From the NCBI GenBank assembly GCA_963704335.1, contig OY969889.1, positions 2,294,001 to 2,358,000 on the forward strand: 64,000 nucleotides of DNA. The letters are read 5' to 3'. This document shows, piece after piece, positions 40,591-48,136 of this stretch. The stretch is from PALSA-612 sp963704335. Its GTDB lineage: Bacteria; Actinomycetota; Thermoleophilia; Gaiellales; Gaiellaceae. The position numbers were made by a program, and so were the translations under genes. The notes beneath the pieces were generated by a model. It was given only the letters and a program-made list of their open reading frames with translations. It made no database searches and was not told where the DNA came from. Every line of letters begins with the position of its first letter. Position 1 is the first letter of the stretch.

Positions 40591-41460
40591 TCACCATGGC
40601 AGCCGCCGGCCGAGCATTGCCTCCAGCCTGGGGCGCTCCGGCGCGAAGGCCTCCTCCAACAGACGGCGTGCCGAAGGCTCCATGTCCGGCCTGGGCGGCG
40701 ACTTGAGCAGCGCGCTCTCCACCGTCGGTCGGAGCCCCGCCGGCACGATCACGCGGGCAGTGTTGCGCAACGGCTTGAACGTGAGCACCCGTCGGCTGAG
40801 CTCGTTGCGCGGAAGAGCGAAGGTGTTGTGCCTCTCGATGTTGACCGTGTCGGCAGCGGCGGCGTCCACTCCCAGGCGAGCGAACAGCTTGCGGAGCTCG
40901 CCGCGTGTGTCACGGTGAAGGTCCTCGAAAAAGAGCACCGACACGCTGTCGCCGAACGCGTCCAGATAGCGCTGCACTGCGTCGGCATAGAGGCTGTAGC
41001 CGACGTAGAGCGTGGACGGCCACTCGCTCTCCGGGAGCGACAGCTCTTCTTCGACGGTCTCGAGGAACGACTGGTTGCCACCGCCGTACTTGACTCCCGT
41101 CCAGTAGAAGGCGTAGGCACGGTCCACCGGATCGCGAAGTGCGATCACGATCTTCGCGTCCGGAGACACGTTCCTGATCGCCTGCGGCGTGTCGGGATCC
41201 CAGAGATAGGACGCGCTGGCTTCTCCACAGAGTACGGCGCCTTCCGACTTTGCGAACAGCTTCAGGTACTCCCGCTCGTCCTTGACGGCCGGAAAGAGGC
41301 CGGGCACCTCCGAGGAGAAGAAGTGCGGCTCCTTGACCGGAGACATGTAGATGTCCGGGTGCTCGCCCAGGTACTGCCACAGAGAAGTGGTGCCCGCTTT
41401 GGCCGCGCCGACGACGAAGAGGTTCGGCCACTTGCTGGCCCTTGCGGCGGCGTCCCTCAT
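40591..41460 (-). CDS. PAPS-dependent sulfotransferase
   Basis: A 289-residue sulfotransferase. The PAPS 5'-phosphosulfate loop is FVVGAAKAGTTSLWQYL near the N-terminus and the 3'-phosphate site is VIALRDPVDRAYAFYW. HPDIYMSPVKEPHFF and the mid-protein SVLFFEDLHRDT are typical of bacterial carbohydrate sulfotransferases related to the heparan N-sulfotransferase group. It probably sulfates the glycan made by this cluster. No PAPS synthesis genes are in the window. The ATG at 41460 was chosen; the longer frame to 41766 runs through the MBL gene on the same strand. Confidence 0.85.
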   Translation of the reverse strand: MRDAAARASKWPNLFVVGAAKAGTTSLWQYLGEHPDIYMSPVKEPHFFSSEVPGLFPAVKDEREYLKLFAKSEGAVLCGEASASYLWDPDTPQAIRNVSPDAKIVIALRDPVDRAYAFYWTGVKYGGGNQSFLETVEEELSLPESEWPSTLYVGYSLYADAVQRYLDAFGDSVSVLFFEDLHRDTRGELRKLFARLGVDAAAADTVNIERHNTFALPRNELSRRVLTFKPLRNTARVIVPAGLRPTVESALLKSPPRPDMEPSARRLLEEAFAPERPRLEAMLGRRLPW

Positions 41461-41467
41461 CGAGGCG

Positions 41468-42139
41468 TCAAGAATATGCGAGACGTGCCGGCGCCTCCGA
41501 GTCGTGCGCTCCGAGAGAGACGAGTCCCGCCGGTATCGAGCTCGCGTCGCCCGCGAGCAGCGTCTTGCCGTCCACGAGCAGACCGGCGTGGCCGGGGGTG
41601 TGCCCGGGGAGCGGCACCATGAGCAACCGGCCGTCACCTGCCACGTCATGGGAGGCGGCGAACGGCCCCGCTGCGGGGCTCGAGAAGTCGACGAGCGTCG
41701 GCTCAAGGCCCCGTGGCCAGTGCTGGGGAAGGTAGCCGCGGATGCGGCCGCGGATGCCTCTGGCACGGCCCCATTCCACGCGCGAGACCAGCACCTCGGC
41801 GTTGGCGAAAGCAGCCACGCCTCCGACGTGGTCGGTATGCAGGTGAGAAAGGACGACCCATCTCACGGTGGCGGGATCGAGCTGCGCAGCGACCTCGTCC
41901 TCGGGACGAAGCTCGAAGCGGGCAAGCCAAAGAAACGGGTGCCACCACTGGTGATAGCGGGGCTGGGTGGCCCGTGCCGTCTGGCCGGTGTCGAAGAGAC
42001 AGACGCCGTGCGGATGGTCAACGGCGAAGGCGTGCACGGGCAGCGTCTCGTCGCTCCAGCCGCCCGGTAGGTAGCGCAGCGGGCCGCGCGCGCGCCGCTT
42101 GCCGCGCACGCGCCCGGTCGTGAGGCAGCGGATGTGCAT
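41468..42139 (-). CDS. MBL-fold metallo-hydrolase
   Basis: A 223-residue metallo-beta-lactamase fold protein. The metal site is seen in LSHLHTDHVGG (HxHxDH), a later His in PLPGHTPGHAG and an Asp in LLAGDAS. This is close to the N-acyl homoserine lactonase-like branch, but the substrate is unknown. It lies between the sulfotransferase and a GT2 gene with no gap, so it is probably cotranscribed with them. Confidence 0.8.
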   Translation of the reverse strand: MHIRCLTTGRVRGKRRARGPLRYLPGGWSDETLPVHAFAVDHPHGVCLFDTGQTARATQPRYHQWWHPFLWLARFELRPEDEVAAQLDPATVRWVVLSHLHTDHVGGVAAFANAEVLVSRVEWGRARGIRGRIRGYLPQHWPRGLEPTLVDFSSPAAGPFAASHDVAGDGRLLMVPLPGHTPGHAGLLVDGKTLLAGDASSIPAGLVSLGAHDSEAPARLAYS

Positions 42140-43033
42140 CTAGCGGTGCCGGTGCTTCAGCACGCCGACCGGCACCGCGAGCGCTCCGGTCACATGGTGG
42201 ACGGCGTGCAACCCAGCGCCCGTGGCAACGCTTACCGGCCCGTGGCGGCGGAGCAATAGCTCGTAGAGCTCGACGTTGAGCGCGACGAGGGCGATCAGCC
42301 CAGCCAGCGCCGTCCCCGGCCTGCCGCGCAGGAGCGCGAGCGCCGAGACGACGGCTGCCGCGGCGCTTACGCGATGGCGCCAGCCGAGATTGAGCGCCGT
42401 GGAGCCGGAGCCATGGCGCAGCATGAGCTCTATCCACGGCACGCCGCGCTGCCAGAAGTCCGTCCGCACCATGTCCTGAAGCGTCCAGCGCTTCAGGTGC
42501 GTGCCCTGGACTAGCGGGTCGAGAAGGATCTTGGCGCCGCTGCTGGAGAGCCTGGTGCCGAGATCGATGTCCTCGACGGAAGGGAGCGGATAGCGGTCGG
42601 CGTCGAAGCCGCCGACGGCGCGAAACGCGTCCGCACGTACCGCCCCGAGACCGGCCCAGAACGTCGTCGCGTCACCCGCGCCCTGCTGGTGGACGTGGTG
42701 GTGCAGGAGATTCCGGAACTGCGAGACGATCCCAGGCTCCGCCGGCATGTCGTCGTACGAGCCGAAGACCGCAGCCAACGCCGGGTCTGCTTCGAACACG
42801 TTACGGATCCGTGCGAAGGCATCGGCGTGCGGAAGCACGTCCGCGTCCACGAACACGACGATGTCCCCCGTTGCGTCTTCCACGCCCGCGTTACGCGCAG
42901 CTGCCGGGCCGTCGCCTTCGGTCACGACAACGACCTGCTCGGGCGGTTGGTCTGCCTGGGCGACAGCCGCGAGGCAGGCGGCGAGCGTCGGCGGGTCGTT
43001 CGTGGCCGGAATGACGGCCGTGAGCTTCGTCAT
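42140..43033 (-). CDS. Family 2 glycosyltransferase
   Basis: A 297-residue GT2 enzyme. AVIPATNDPPTLAACLAAV opens the fold, VVFVDADVLPH holds the DxD metal motif, GAVRADAFRAVGGFD and PSVEDIDLGTRL (ED) form the acceptor and base region. C-terminal hydrophobic segments suggest membrane attachment. It ends where the MBL gene begins (42139/42140). It is the first gene of the reverse set and is divergent from folD, with a short (20-base) intergenic space. Confidence 0.85.
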   Translation of the reverse strand: MTKLTAVIPATNDPPTLAACLAAVAQADQPPEQVVVVTEGDGPAAARNAGVEDATGDIVVFVDADVLPHADAFARIRNVFEADPALAAVFGSYDDMPAEPGIVSQFRNLLHHHVHQQGAGDATTFWAGLGAVRADAFRAVGGFDADRYPLPSVEDIDLGTRLSSSGAKILLDPLVQGTHLKRWTLQDMVRTDFWQRGVPWIELMLRHGSGSTALNLGWRHRVSAAAAVVSALALLRGRPGTALAGLIALVALNVELYELLLRRHGPVSVATGAGLHAVHHVTGALAVPVGVLKHRHR

Positions 43034-43053
43034 GCGACTAACGTACCGCCTCG

Positions 43054-43902
43054 ATGGCGGCAGTCCTCATGAAAGGTGCGCCCCTGGCGGCGCGCATTCG
43101 CGCCCAGGTGGCCGCGGACGTCGCCGAGCTCGGACAGGTGGGCCTGGCGACGGTGCTAGTCGGCGACGATCCCGCGTCGCACATCTACGTCGACCACAAG
43201 CACAAGGCCGCGCAGGAAGCGGGCATCGAGAGCCACGACCACCGCCTGCCCGAGGAGACGACTGCCGAGGAGCTCCGCGAGCTCGTCGAGCAGCTGAACG
43301 GCGACGATCGGGTCGACGGCATCCTCGTTCAGCTGCCGCTGCCGAAGCAGCTCGACGGTTCGGCGGCCACCCGACTCGTCTCACCGGCGAAGGACGTCGA
43401 CGGCTTCCATCCGGTCAGCGCCGGCCAGCTCTATCTGGGGCACGCGACGTTCGTGCCGGCGACCCCGGCCGGGATCATGGAACTGCTCGACGAGCACGGG
43501 GTCGAGCTGGAGGGGCGGCGGGCGGTCGTCGTCGGCCGCAGCCAGATCGTCGGCAAGCCGATGGCGCACCTGCTCCTCGACCGAAACGCCACCGTGACCA
43601 TCTGCCATTCGCGCACGCTGGATCTCGCCTCACACACTCGCTCGGCCGACGTGCTGGTGGCCGGAGTGGGGCATCCACACCTCATCACCGTGGACATGGT
43701 CAAGGAGGGCGCAGCGGTGGTGGACGTCGGCATAACGCGCCAGCCCGAGGGCCTCGCCGGCGACGTCCATCCCGCCGTGGAGGAGGTTGCCGGCCACCTG
43801 ACGCCCGTGCCCGGAGGCGTCGGCCCGATGACCATCGCAATCCTGCTTCGCAACACGGTTCTGGCCGCTCGCTACCGCCTCGGAGTGCTTGCGTTTCCGT
43901 AG
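43054..43902 (+). CDS. folD: Bifunctional methylene-tetrahydrofolate dehydrogenase/cyclohydrolase
   Basis: A 282-residue FolD that interconverts 5,10-methylene-, methenyl- and 10-formyl-tetrahydrofolate with NADP. The catalytic Lys lies in YVDHKHKAA, the Q-x-PLP motif is in VDGILVQLPLPKQL, and the NADP loop is AVVVGRSQIVGKPMAHLL. The C-terminal signature PVPGGVGPMTIAILLRN is intact. In the usual PCTPxG motif the Cys is Ala (VPATPAG). Length is normal. Gene start is ATG. Confidence 0.95.
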   Translation: MAAVLMKGAPLAARIRAQVAADVAELGQVGLATVLVGDDPASHIYVDHKHKAAQEAGIESHDHRLPEETTAEELRELVEQLNGDDRVDGILVQLPLPKQLDGSAATRLVSPAKDVDGFHPVSAGQLYLGHATFVPATPAGIMELLDEHGVELEGRRAVVVGRSQIVGKPMAHLLLDRNATVTICHSRTLDLASHTRSADVLVAGVGHPHLITVDMVKEGAAVVDVGITRQPEGLAGDVHPAVEEVAGHLTPVPGGVGPMTIAILLRNTVLAARYRLGVLAFP

Positions 43903-43949
43903 CCGGTTTCGGTAAATTCCCCGGCGCTCGGGATCAGCTTTACGGGTCG

Positions 43950-43957
43950 AAGGAGGA
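43950..43957 (+). promoter_or_regulatory. Ribosome-binding site of the TTG-started cold-shock gene
   Basis: AAGGAGGA, 4 bases before the TTG at 43962. Its strength supports this unusual start. Confidence 0.6.
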
Positions 43958-43961
43958 CGCG

Positions 43962-44183
43962 TTGGAACAGCTAGAGCAGACGGCCGTCGGCACGGTCAAG
44001 TGGTTCTCGAACGAAAAGGGCTACGGCTTCATCGAGCGTGAGGGGGGCGAGGATGTCTTCGTCCACCACACATCGATCACCATGGACGGGTACCGGACGC
44101 TGACCGAAGGTCAACGCGTCGAGTTCGAGATCACGCAAGGGGACAAAGGCCTGCAGGCGGCGAACGTCCGGGCTGCTGCCTGA
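43962..44183 (+). CDS. Cold-shock domain protein
   Basis: A 73-residue CspA-family nucleic-acid-binding protein. The N-terminal extension EQLEQTA is followed by the cold-shock fold: GTVKWFSNEKGYGFIE, including RNP1 (KGYGFI), and EDVFVHH (RNP2). The loop TMDGYRTLTEGQ is present. It binds single-stranded RNA or DNA. The start is a TTG with a strong ribosome-binding site; there is no ATG or GTG in the expected place. A terminator follows. Confidence 0.9.
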   Translation: MEQLEQTAVGTVKWFSNEKGYGFIEREGGEDVFVHHTSITMDGYRTLTEGQRVEFEITQGDKGLQAANVRAAA

Positions 44184-44212
44184 ACAGACGAAACAGCAGT
44201 CTCCAGACTTTC

Positions 44213-44240
44213 GAGGGCCCCGGGAGGGGCCCTCTGCTTT
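44213..44240 (+). terminator. Rho-independent terminator of the cold-shock gene
   Basis: Perfect 9-bp stem GAGGGCCCC/GGGGCCCTC with loop GGGA, followed by TGCTTT. It separates the cold-shock gene from the gatCAB operon. Confidence 0.75.
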
Positions 44241-44254
44241 GAGAGGATGGCTTG

Positions 44255-44539
44255 ATGGCAGCGATCACGAGAGAGCAGGTGCTGCACGTGGCGAAGCTGG
44301 CGCAACTCGGCCTGTCCGAGGAGGAAGTCGAGCGCTTCGCGCAGCAGCTGTCCGCCATCCTCGAGTCGGTCGGGAAGATCGCAGAGCTCGACCTCACGGG
44401 GATCGAGCCTACGTCGCACCCGCTCGACATCGTCAACGCGTTCGGCGAGGACGACCCCGAGCCGTCGTTGTCGCTCGAGGAAGCGCTCGCCAACGCTCCG
44501 GACCCGGAGGACGGGACGTTTGGGGTGCCGGCGCCGTGA
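44255..44539 (+). CDS. gatC: Asp/Glu-tRNA amidotransferase subunit C
   Basis: A 94-residue GatC. It opens ITREQVLHVAKLAQLGLSEEE, typical of the family, and has the middle segment SVGKIAELDLTGIEPTSHP and a short C-terminal tail. It stabilises the GatA-GatB complex that converts Asp-tRNA(Asn) or Glu-tRNA(Gln) to the amide form. The ATG at 44255 is preferred over the TTG three bases earlier. It overlaps gatA by 4 bases. Confidence 0.9.
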   Translation: MAAITREQVLHVAKLAQLGLSEEEVERFAQQLSAILESVGKIAELDLTGIEPTSHPLDIVNAFGEDDPEPSLSLEEALANAPDPEDGTFGVPAP

Positions 44540-45933
44540 TCGACACCCTGCGTACGACTGCCCGGGACGCGAACGACCTCCTCACGCGAGGCGAGGTATC
44601 CGCTGCCGAGCTGCACGGCGCGTATCTCCAGCGAGACGATGACGTGCACGCCTACCTCAGGCGAACGGAGTACGCCGGCGCGGAGGGGATCCCGATCGCC
44701 CTGAAGGACCTCATCTCGACGAAGGGTGTGGAGACGACCGCGGGATCGAAGATCCTCACCGGGTACGTCCCCGTGTACGACGCGACCGTCGCCGAGCGGT
44801 GCAGTGGTCGAGGGCTGTCGATGCTGGGCAAGACGAACATGGACGAGTTCGCGATGGGCTCGTCCACCGAGAACTCGGCGTACGGGCCGACGTTCAACCC
44901 CTGGGACCTCTCGAGGGTGCCGGGCGGCTCCTCCGGCGGTTCTGCAGCGGCCGTCGCGGCCGGGCTCGCCCCGTGGGCCCTCGGCTCCGACACCGGCGGG
45001 TCGATCAAGCAGCCGGCTGCGCTGTGCGGTGTCGTCGGGCTGCGACCGACGTACGGGACTGTCTCGCGCTACGGGATCGTGGCGTTCGCCTCCAGTCTCG
45101 ACCAGATCGGCCCGATCACGAAGACCGTCGCGGATTGCGCGTTCCTCTACTCCGTGATCGCGGGCCGCGACCCCCGCGACACGACGACCGTCGAGCTACC
45201 GGCCCCGATCGAGATTCCCGACGCCGCCGACCTCTCCGGCCTGCGCGTGGGCGTGCCGAGGCAACTCAACGAGGCGGACGGGATCGAGCCGGGCGTCAAG
45301 GACGCGGTCGAACGCGCCATCGCCCTGTGTGTAGAGCTCGGCGCAGATGTCGACGGCTGCGAGCTGCCGCTCTCCGTGGAGTACGGGCTTGCGTGCTACT
45401 ACCTGATCGCGCCGTCGGAGGCCTCGTCCAACCTCGCCCGCTACGACGGGGTGCGCTTCGGCCCCCGCGCGGACGGCGAAGGCGGCTTCTTCGAGATTGC
45501 CGAACGGACGCGCGACGAAGGCTTCGGCGACGAGCCCAAGCGGCGCATCATGCTCGGCACATACGCGCTCTCCGCCGGCTACTACGACGCGTTCTACGGT
45601 CAGGCTCAGAAGGTGCGTACCGTGATCGGGCGCGAGCACGCCGAGCTCTTCGAGCGCTTCGACCTGCTGATCAGCCCGACGTCGCCGACGGTCGCCTTCC
45701 CGCTGGGCGCGAAGACGCAGGACCCGATGGCGATGTACGTGTCGGACGTCCTCACGATCCCGTCCAACATGGCAGGCCTGCCCGGCCTGTCCCTTCCCTG
45801 CGGGCTGTCCGAGGGTCTCCCGGTCGGCCTCCAGCTCGTCGGGCCCCAGTTCGCGGAGAACACCCTGTTCCGCGCCGGGCACGTGCTGGAGCAGGCGCTC
45901 GCTTTCGATGTCGTCCCAGAGCGTCTGCGATGA
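44536..45933 (+). CDS. gatA: Asp/Glu-tRNA amidotransferase subunit A
   Basis: A 465-residue amidase-signature protein that releases ammonia from glutamine for the GatCAB complex. The catalytic triad is placed: Lys in IALKDLISTKG, the cis-Ser in PGGSSGGSAAAVAAG, and the nucleophile Ser in GSDTGGSIKQPA. The C-terminal half has NMAGLPGLSLPCG. Length is normal. GTG start overlapping the gatC stop; the stop overlaps gatB. Confidence 0.95.
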   Translation: MIDTLRTTARDANDLLTRGEVSAAELHGAYLQRDDDVHAYLRRTEYAGAEGIPIALKDLISTKGVETTAGSKILTGYVPVYDATVAERCSGRGLSMLGKTNMDEFAMGSSTENSAYGPTFNPWDLSRVPGGSSGGSAAAVAAGLAPWALGSDTGGSIKQPAALCGVVGLRPTYGTVSRYGIVAFASSLDQIGPITKTVADCAFLYSVIAGRDPRDTTTVELPAPIEIPDAADLSGLRVGVPRQLNEADGIEPGVKDAVERAIALCVELGADVDGCELPLSVEYGLACYYLIAPSEASSNLARYDGVRFGPRADGEGGFFEIAERTRDEGFGDEPKRRIMLGTYALSAGYYDAFYGQAQKVRTVIGREHAELFERFDLLISPTSPTVAFPLGAKTQDPMAMYVSDVLTIPSNMAGLPGLSLPCGLSEGLPVGLQLVGPQFAENTLFRAGHVLEQALAFDVVPERLR

Positions 45934-47321
45934 GCTGGGAGACAGTCGTCGGGCTGGAGATCCACGTGCAGCTAAAGACGCGGACGAAGATGTTCTGCCG
46001 CTGCGCGAACGGGTTCGGCGCGGGCCCGAACACGACGACGTGCCCGATCTGCCTGGGGCACCCGGGCTCGCTGCCCGTGCCCAACCGAGCGGCGGTCGAG
46101 TGGACGATCGACCTCGGCCGGGCGCTGGGCTGCGAGATCGCCGAGCGCGCGGTCTTTCACCGCAAGAGCTACTTCTATCCCGATCTCGCCAAGGGCTACC
46201 AGATCTCGCAGTACGACGAGCCGCTCTGCGTGGGCGGTGCGTTTGTCGTACCGGGCGAGGGCAGCGATCTCGAGGTGGGAATCGTCCGCGCGCATCTCGA
46301 AGAGGACGCGGCAAAGACCGTCCACGTCGGCGGCGCGGGCGGAAGGATCGTCGGCGCAGGCCGCTCCCTCGTCGACTACAACCGCGGCGGCGTCCCGCTC
46401 GTCGAGGTCGTGACGCAGCCCGACCTGCACTCCTCCGATGACGTGAAGCGCTTTCTCCAGCTGCTGCGCCAGACAGTCGTCGAGCTCGGCGTCTCCGATG
46501 CGGAGATGGAGAAGGGAACGATGCGCGTCGATGCCAACGTGTCGGTGCGCCCGGCCGGCGAGGACAGCTTCCGGACGCGCTGGGAGCTCAAGAACATGAA
46601 CTCGTTCAATTTCCTGGGACGGGGTATCGACGCCGCCGTCCGCGAGCAGATCGCGCTCTACGAAGCCGGACAGGACGTCGTCCAGGAGACGTACGACTAC
46701 GACGCCGGCTCCGACACGCTGACGCCGCACCGGTCGAAGGAAGAGGCGGACGACTACCGCTACTTCCCGGAGCCCGATCTCGTGCCCATCCGCCCGGCCG
46801 AGCTGCTCGCAGAAGCGCGGGAGCTCCCCGATGCACCTGTAGTGCGCATCCGCCGTCTCGAGCCCGAGGTCGGCTTCGCCACCTCGTGGGAGCTCGTGAC
46901 GACGGGACGAGACGCGGAGCACGACAAGCTCGTGGCCGCGGGCATCGAAGCCCGTGTGGCGGCGAACATCGTTCGTAACGAGGCCGCGGGCGTCGCGATC
47001 GCCGAGCCGGCGGAGCTGGCAAAGGTGATCGAGGCGAGGGAACGGCTTCCGCGCGAGGCCTATCTCGCCGCGGTGCAGGCGAGCGCGAGCGCCGGCTTCG
47101 AAGCGGATACGTACCTCGAGCAGGAGCTCGTGTCGGACGAGGGCTCGCTCGAGCCGGTGATCGACGCCGTGCTGGCCGCGCACGCCGACCAGGTGGCCGC
47201 CTACCGCGCGGGCAAGGAGGGCCTGCTCGGGTTCTTCGTCGGCCAGGTGATGAAGGAGACGGGTGGCGGCGCCAACCCGAAGCTCGTCGGCGACATGCTG
47301 CGCGATCGGCTCAAGGCGTGA
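45930..47321 (+). CDS. gatB: Asp/Glu-tRNA amidotransferase subunit B
   Basis: A 463-residue GatB, which holds the tRNA and phosphorylates and amidates the misacylated residue. The opening WETVVGLEIHVQLKTRTKMFC is characteristic, with CPICLGHPGSLPV as a zinc-site block. FYPDLAKGYQISQYD follows, and the C-terminal YqeY-like tail contains FFVGQVMKETGGGANP. Start ATG overlaps the gatA stop by 4 bases. A small gene is coupled downstream. Confidence 0.95.
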   Translation: MSWETVVGLEIHVQLKTRTKMFCRCANGFGAGPNTTTCPICLGHPGSLPVPNRAAVEWTIDLGRALGCEIAERAVFHRKSYFYPDLAKGYQISQYDEPLCVGGAFVVPGEGSDLEVGIVRAHLEEDAAKTVHVGGAGGRIVGAGRSLVDYNRGGVPLVEVVTQPDLHSSDDVKRFLQLLRQTVVELGVSDAEMEKGTMRVDANVSVRPAGEDSFRTRWELKNMNSFNFLGRGIDAAVREQIALYEAGQDVVQETYDYDAGSDTLTPHRSKEEADDYRYFPEPDLVPIRPAELLAEARELPDAPVVRIRRLEPEVGFATSWELVTTGRDAEHDKLVAAGIEARVAANIVRNEAAGVAIAEPAELAKVIEARERLPREAYLAAVQASASAGFEADTYLEQELVSDEGSLEPVIDAVLAAHADQVAAYRAGKEGLLGFFVGQVMKETGGGANPKLVGDMLRDRLKA

Positions 47322-47566
47322 CCGAAGACGCGGTAGCAGAGGCCAACACGCTTCTCCTCGACCGGGGCTACCGCGAGCCGCAGCTCGCCGTCCATGTCTC
47401 GCCGATGCCCGGGCGAGTGCTGCTCAAGGGCTCGAAGATCGTCAGCCCGTTTGCCGATTCGCCGGATGTGGTGTTGCGGGTCGTGCGCGACCGTGTGCCG
47501 GAGGCTGAAGAGCTCGGCGAGCGGACGCTGACGCCCAACGAGCTCCGAGCCTTTCTCGCGGAGTAG
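47318..47566 (+). CDS. Small protein coupled to gatB
   Basis: An 82-residue protein whose GTG start overlaps the gatB stop by 4 bases, so it is likely translated with gatCAB. It has an N-terminal charged helix, then VHVSPMPGRVLLKGSKIVSPFAD and an acidic C-terminal helix. No metal or catalytic motif is evident. I do not recognise the family; its position suggests a link with the amidotransferase operon, but that is inference. Confidence 0.6.
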   Translation: MTEDAVAEANTLLLDRGYREPQLAVHVSPMPGRVLLKGSKIVSPFADSPDVVLRVVRDRVPEAEELGERTLTPNELRAFLAE

Positions 47567-47575
47567 TACCGCTGG

Positions 47576-48130
47576 TCAGTTGTTCCGGGGATCGTCGGGC
47601 ATGAGGGCGAGAATCCGGTAGGTGCCGCCCTTCGTACGCAGCGCCTCGCCGAAGAGATCGTCCTCGGGGTCGGCGAGCAGGTCGATGTCCCCGACGGGTT
47701 CGACCAGCCACGATTCCTCTTCCAGCTCCGACTCGAGCTGACCAGGGGACCAGCCCGAGTAGCCGGCATAGACCCGCGCGCGGCGTGTGGTCTCCGCCAG
47801 CTCGCCGAGGTCGCCGTCGGCCCGTGCGAAGCCCAGGTCGCCGACGACGACCGCCGCCGCCTGCGATGACTCCTCGAACTCGGCGAGGACGAGCACCGCC
47901 CGCGGCTGCACCGGCCCTCCCACGAACACGAGTGACTCGGCTCCCGCCACGTCGGCCAGATCCGGCACTGCTTCGCCGACGGTCGTCTCGGACGGCCGGT
48001 TGAGGACGAGTCCCATCGCGCCGTCCTCACCGTGCTCGGCAACGAGCACGACCGTGCGGCGGAAGTTGGGATCGAACAGCGTCGGAGTCGAGAAGAGCAG
48101 CATTCCCTTCAGCGACTCGACGCTGCTCAC
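47576..48130 (-). CDS. YqgE/AlgH family protein (DUF179)
   Basis: A 184-residue protein of the YqgE/AlgH family. Family features are KGMLLFSTPTLFDPNFRRTVVL near the N-terminus, GAMGLVLNRP (about 38-47), FVGGPVQPRAVLVL, and ARVYAGYSGWSPGQLE-EL (WLVEP follows). AlgH was named as a regulator of alginate genes, but its molecular role is unsettled. It converges on the small gene after gatB, and lies 6 bases from the ABC permease gene on the same strand. Confidence 0.9.
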   Translation of the reverse strand: MSSVESLKGMLLFSTPTLFDPNFRRTVVLVAEHGEDGAMGLVLNRPSETTVGEAVPDLADVAGAESLVFVGGPVQPRAVLVLAEFEESSQAAAVVVGDLGFARADGDLGELAETTRRARVYAGYSGWSPGQLESELEEESWLVEPVGDIDLLADPEDDLFGEALRTKGGTYRILALMPDDPRNN

Positions 48131-48136
48131 GACTGG

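Noticed and set aside
43903..43961. Riboswitch or cold-shock leader structure
   Set aside because: The leader is only 59 bases and no conserved aptamer or cold-box-like element was recognised.
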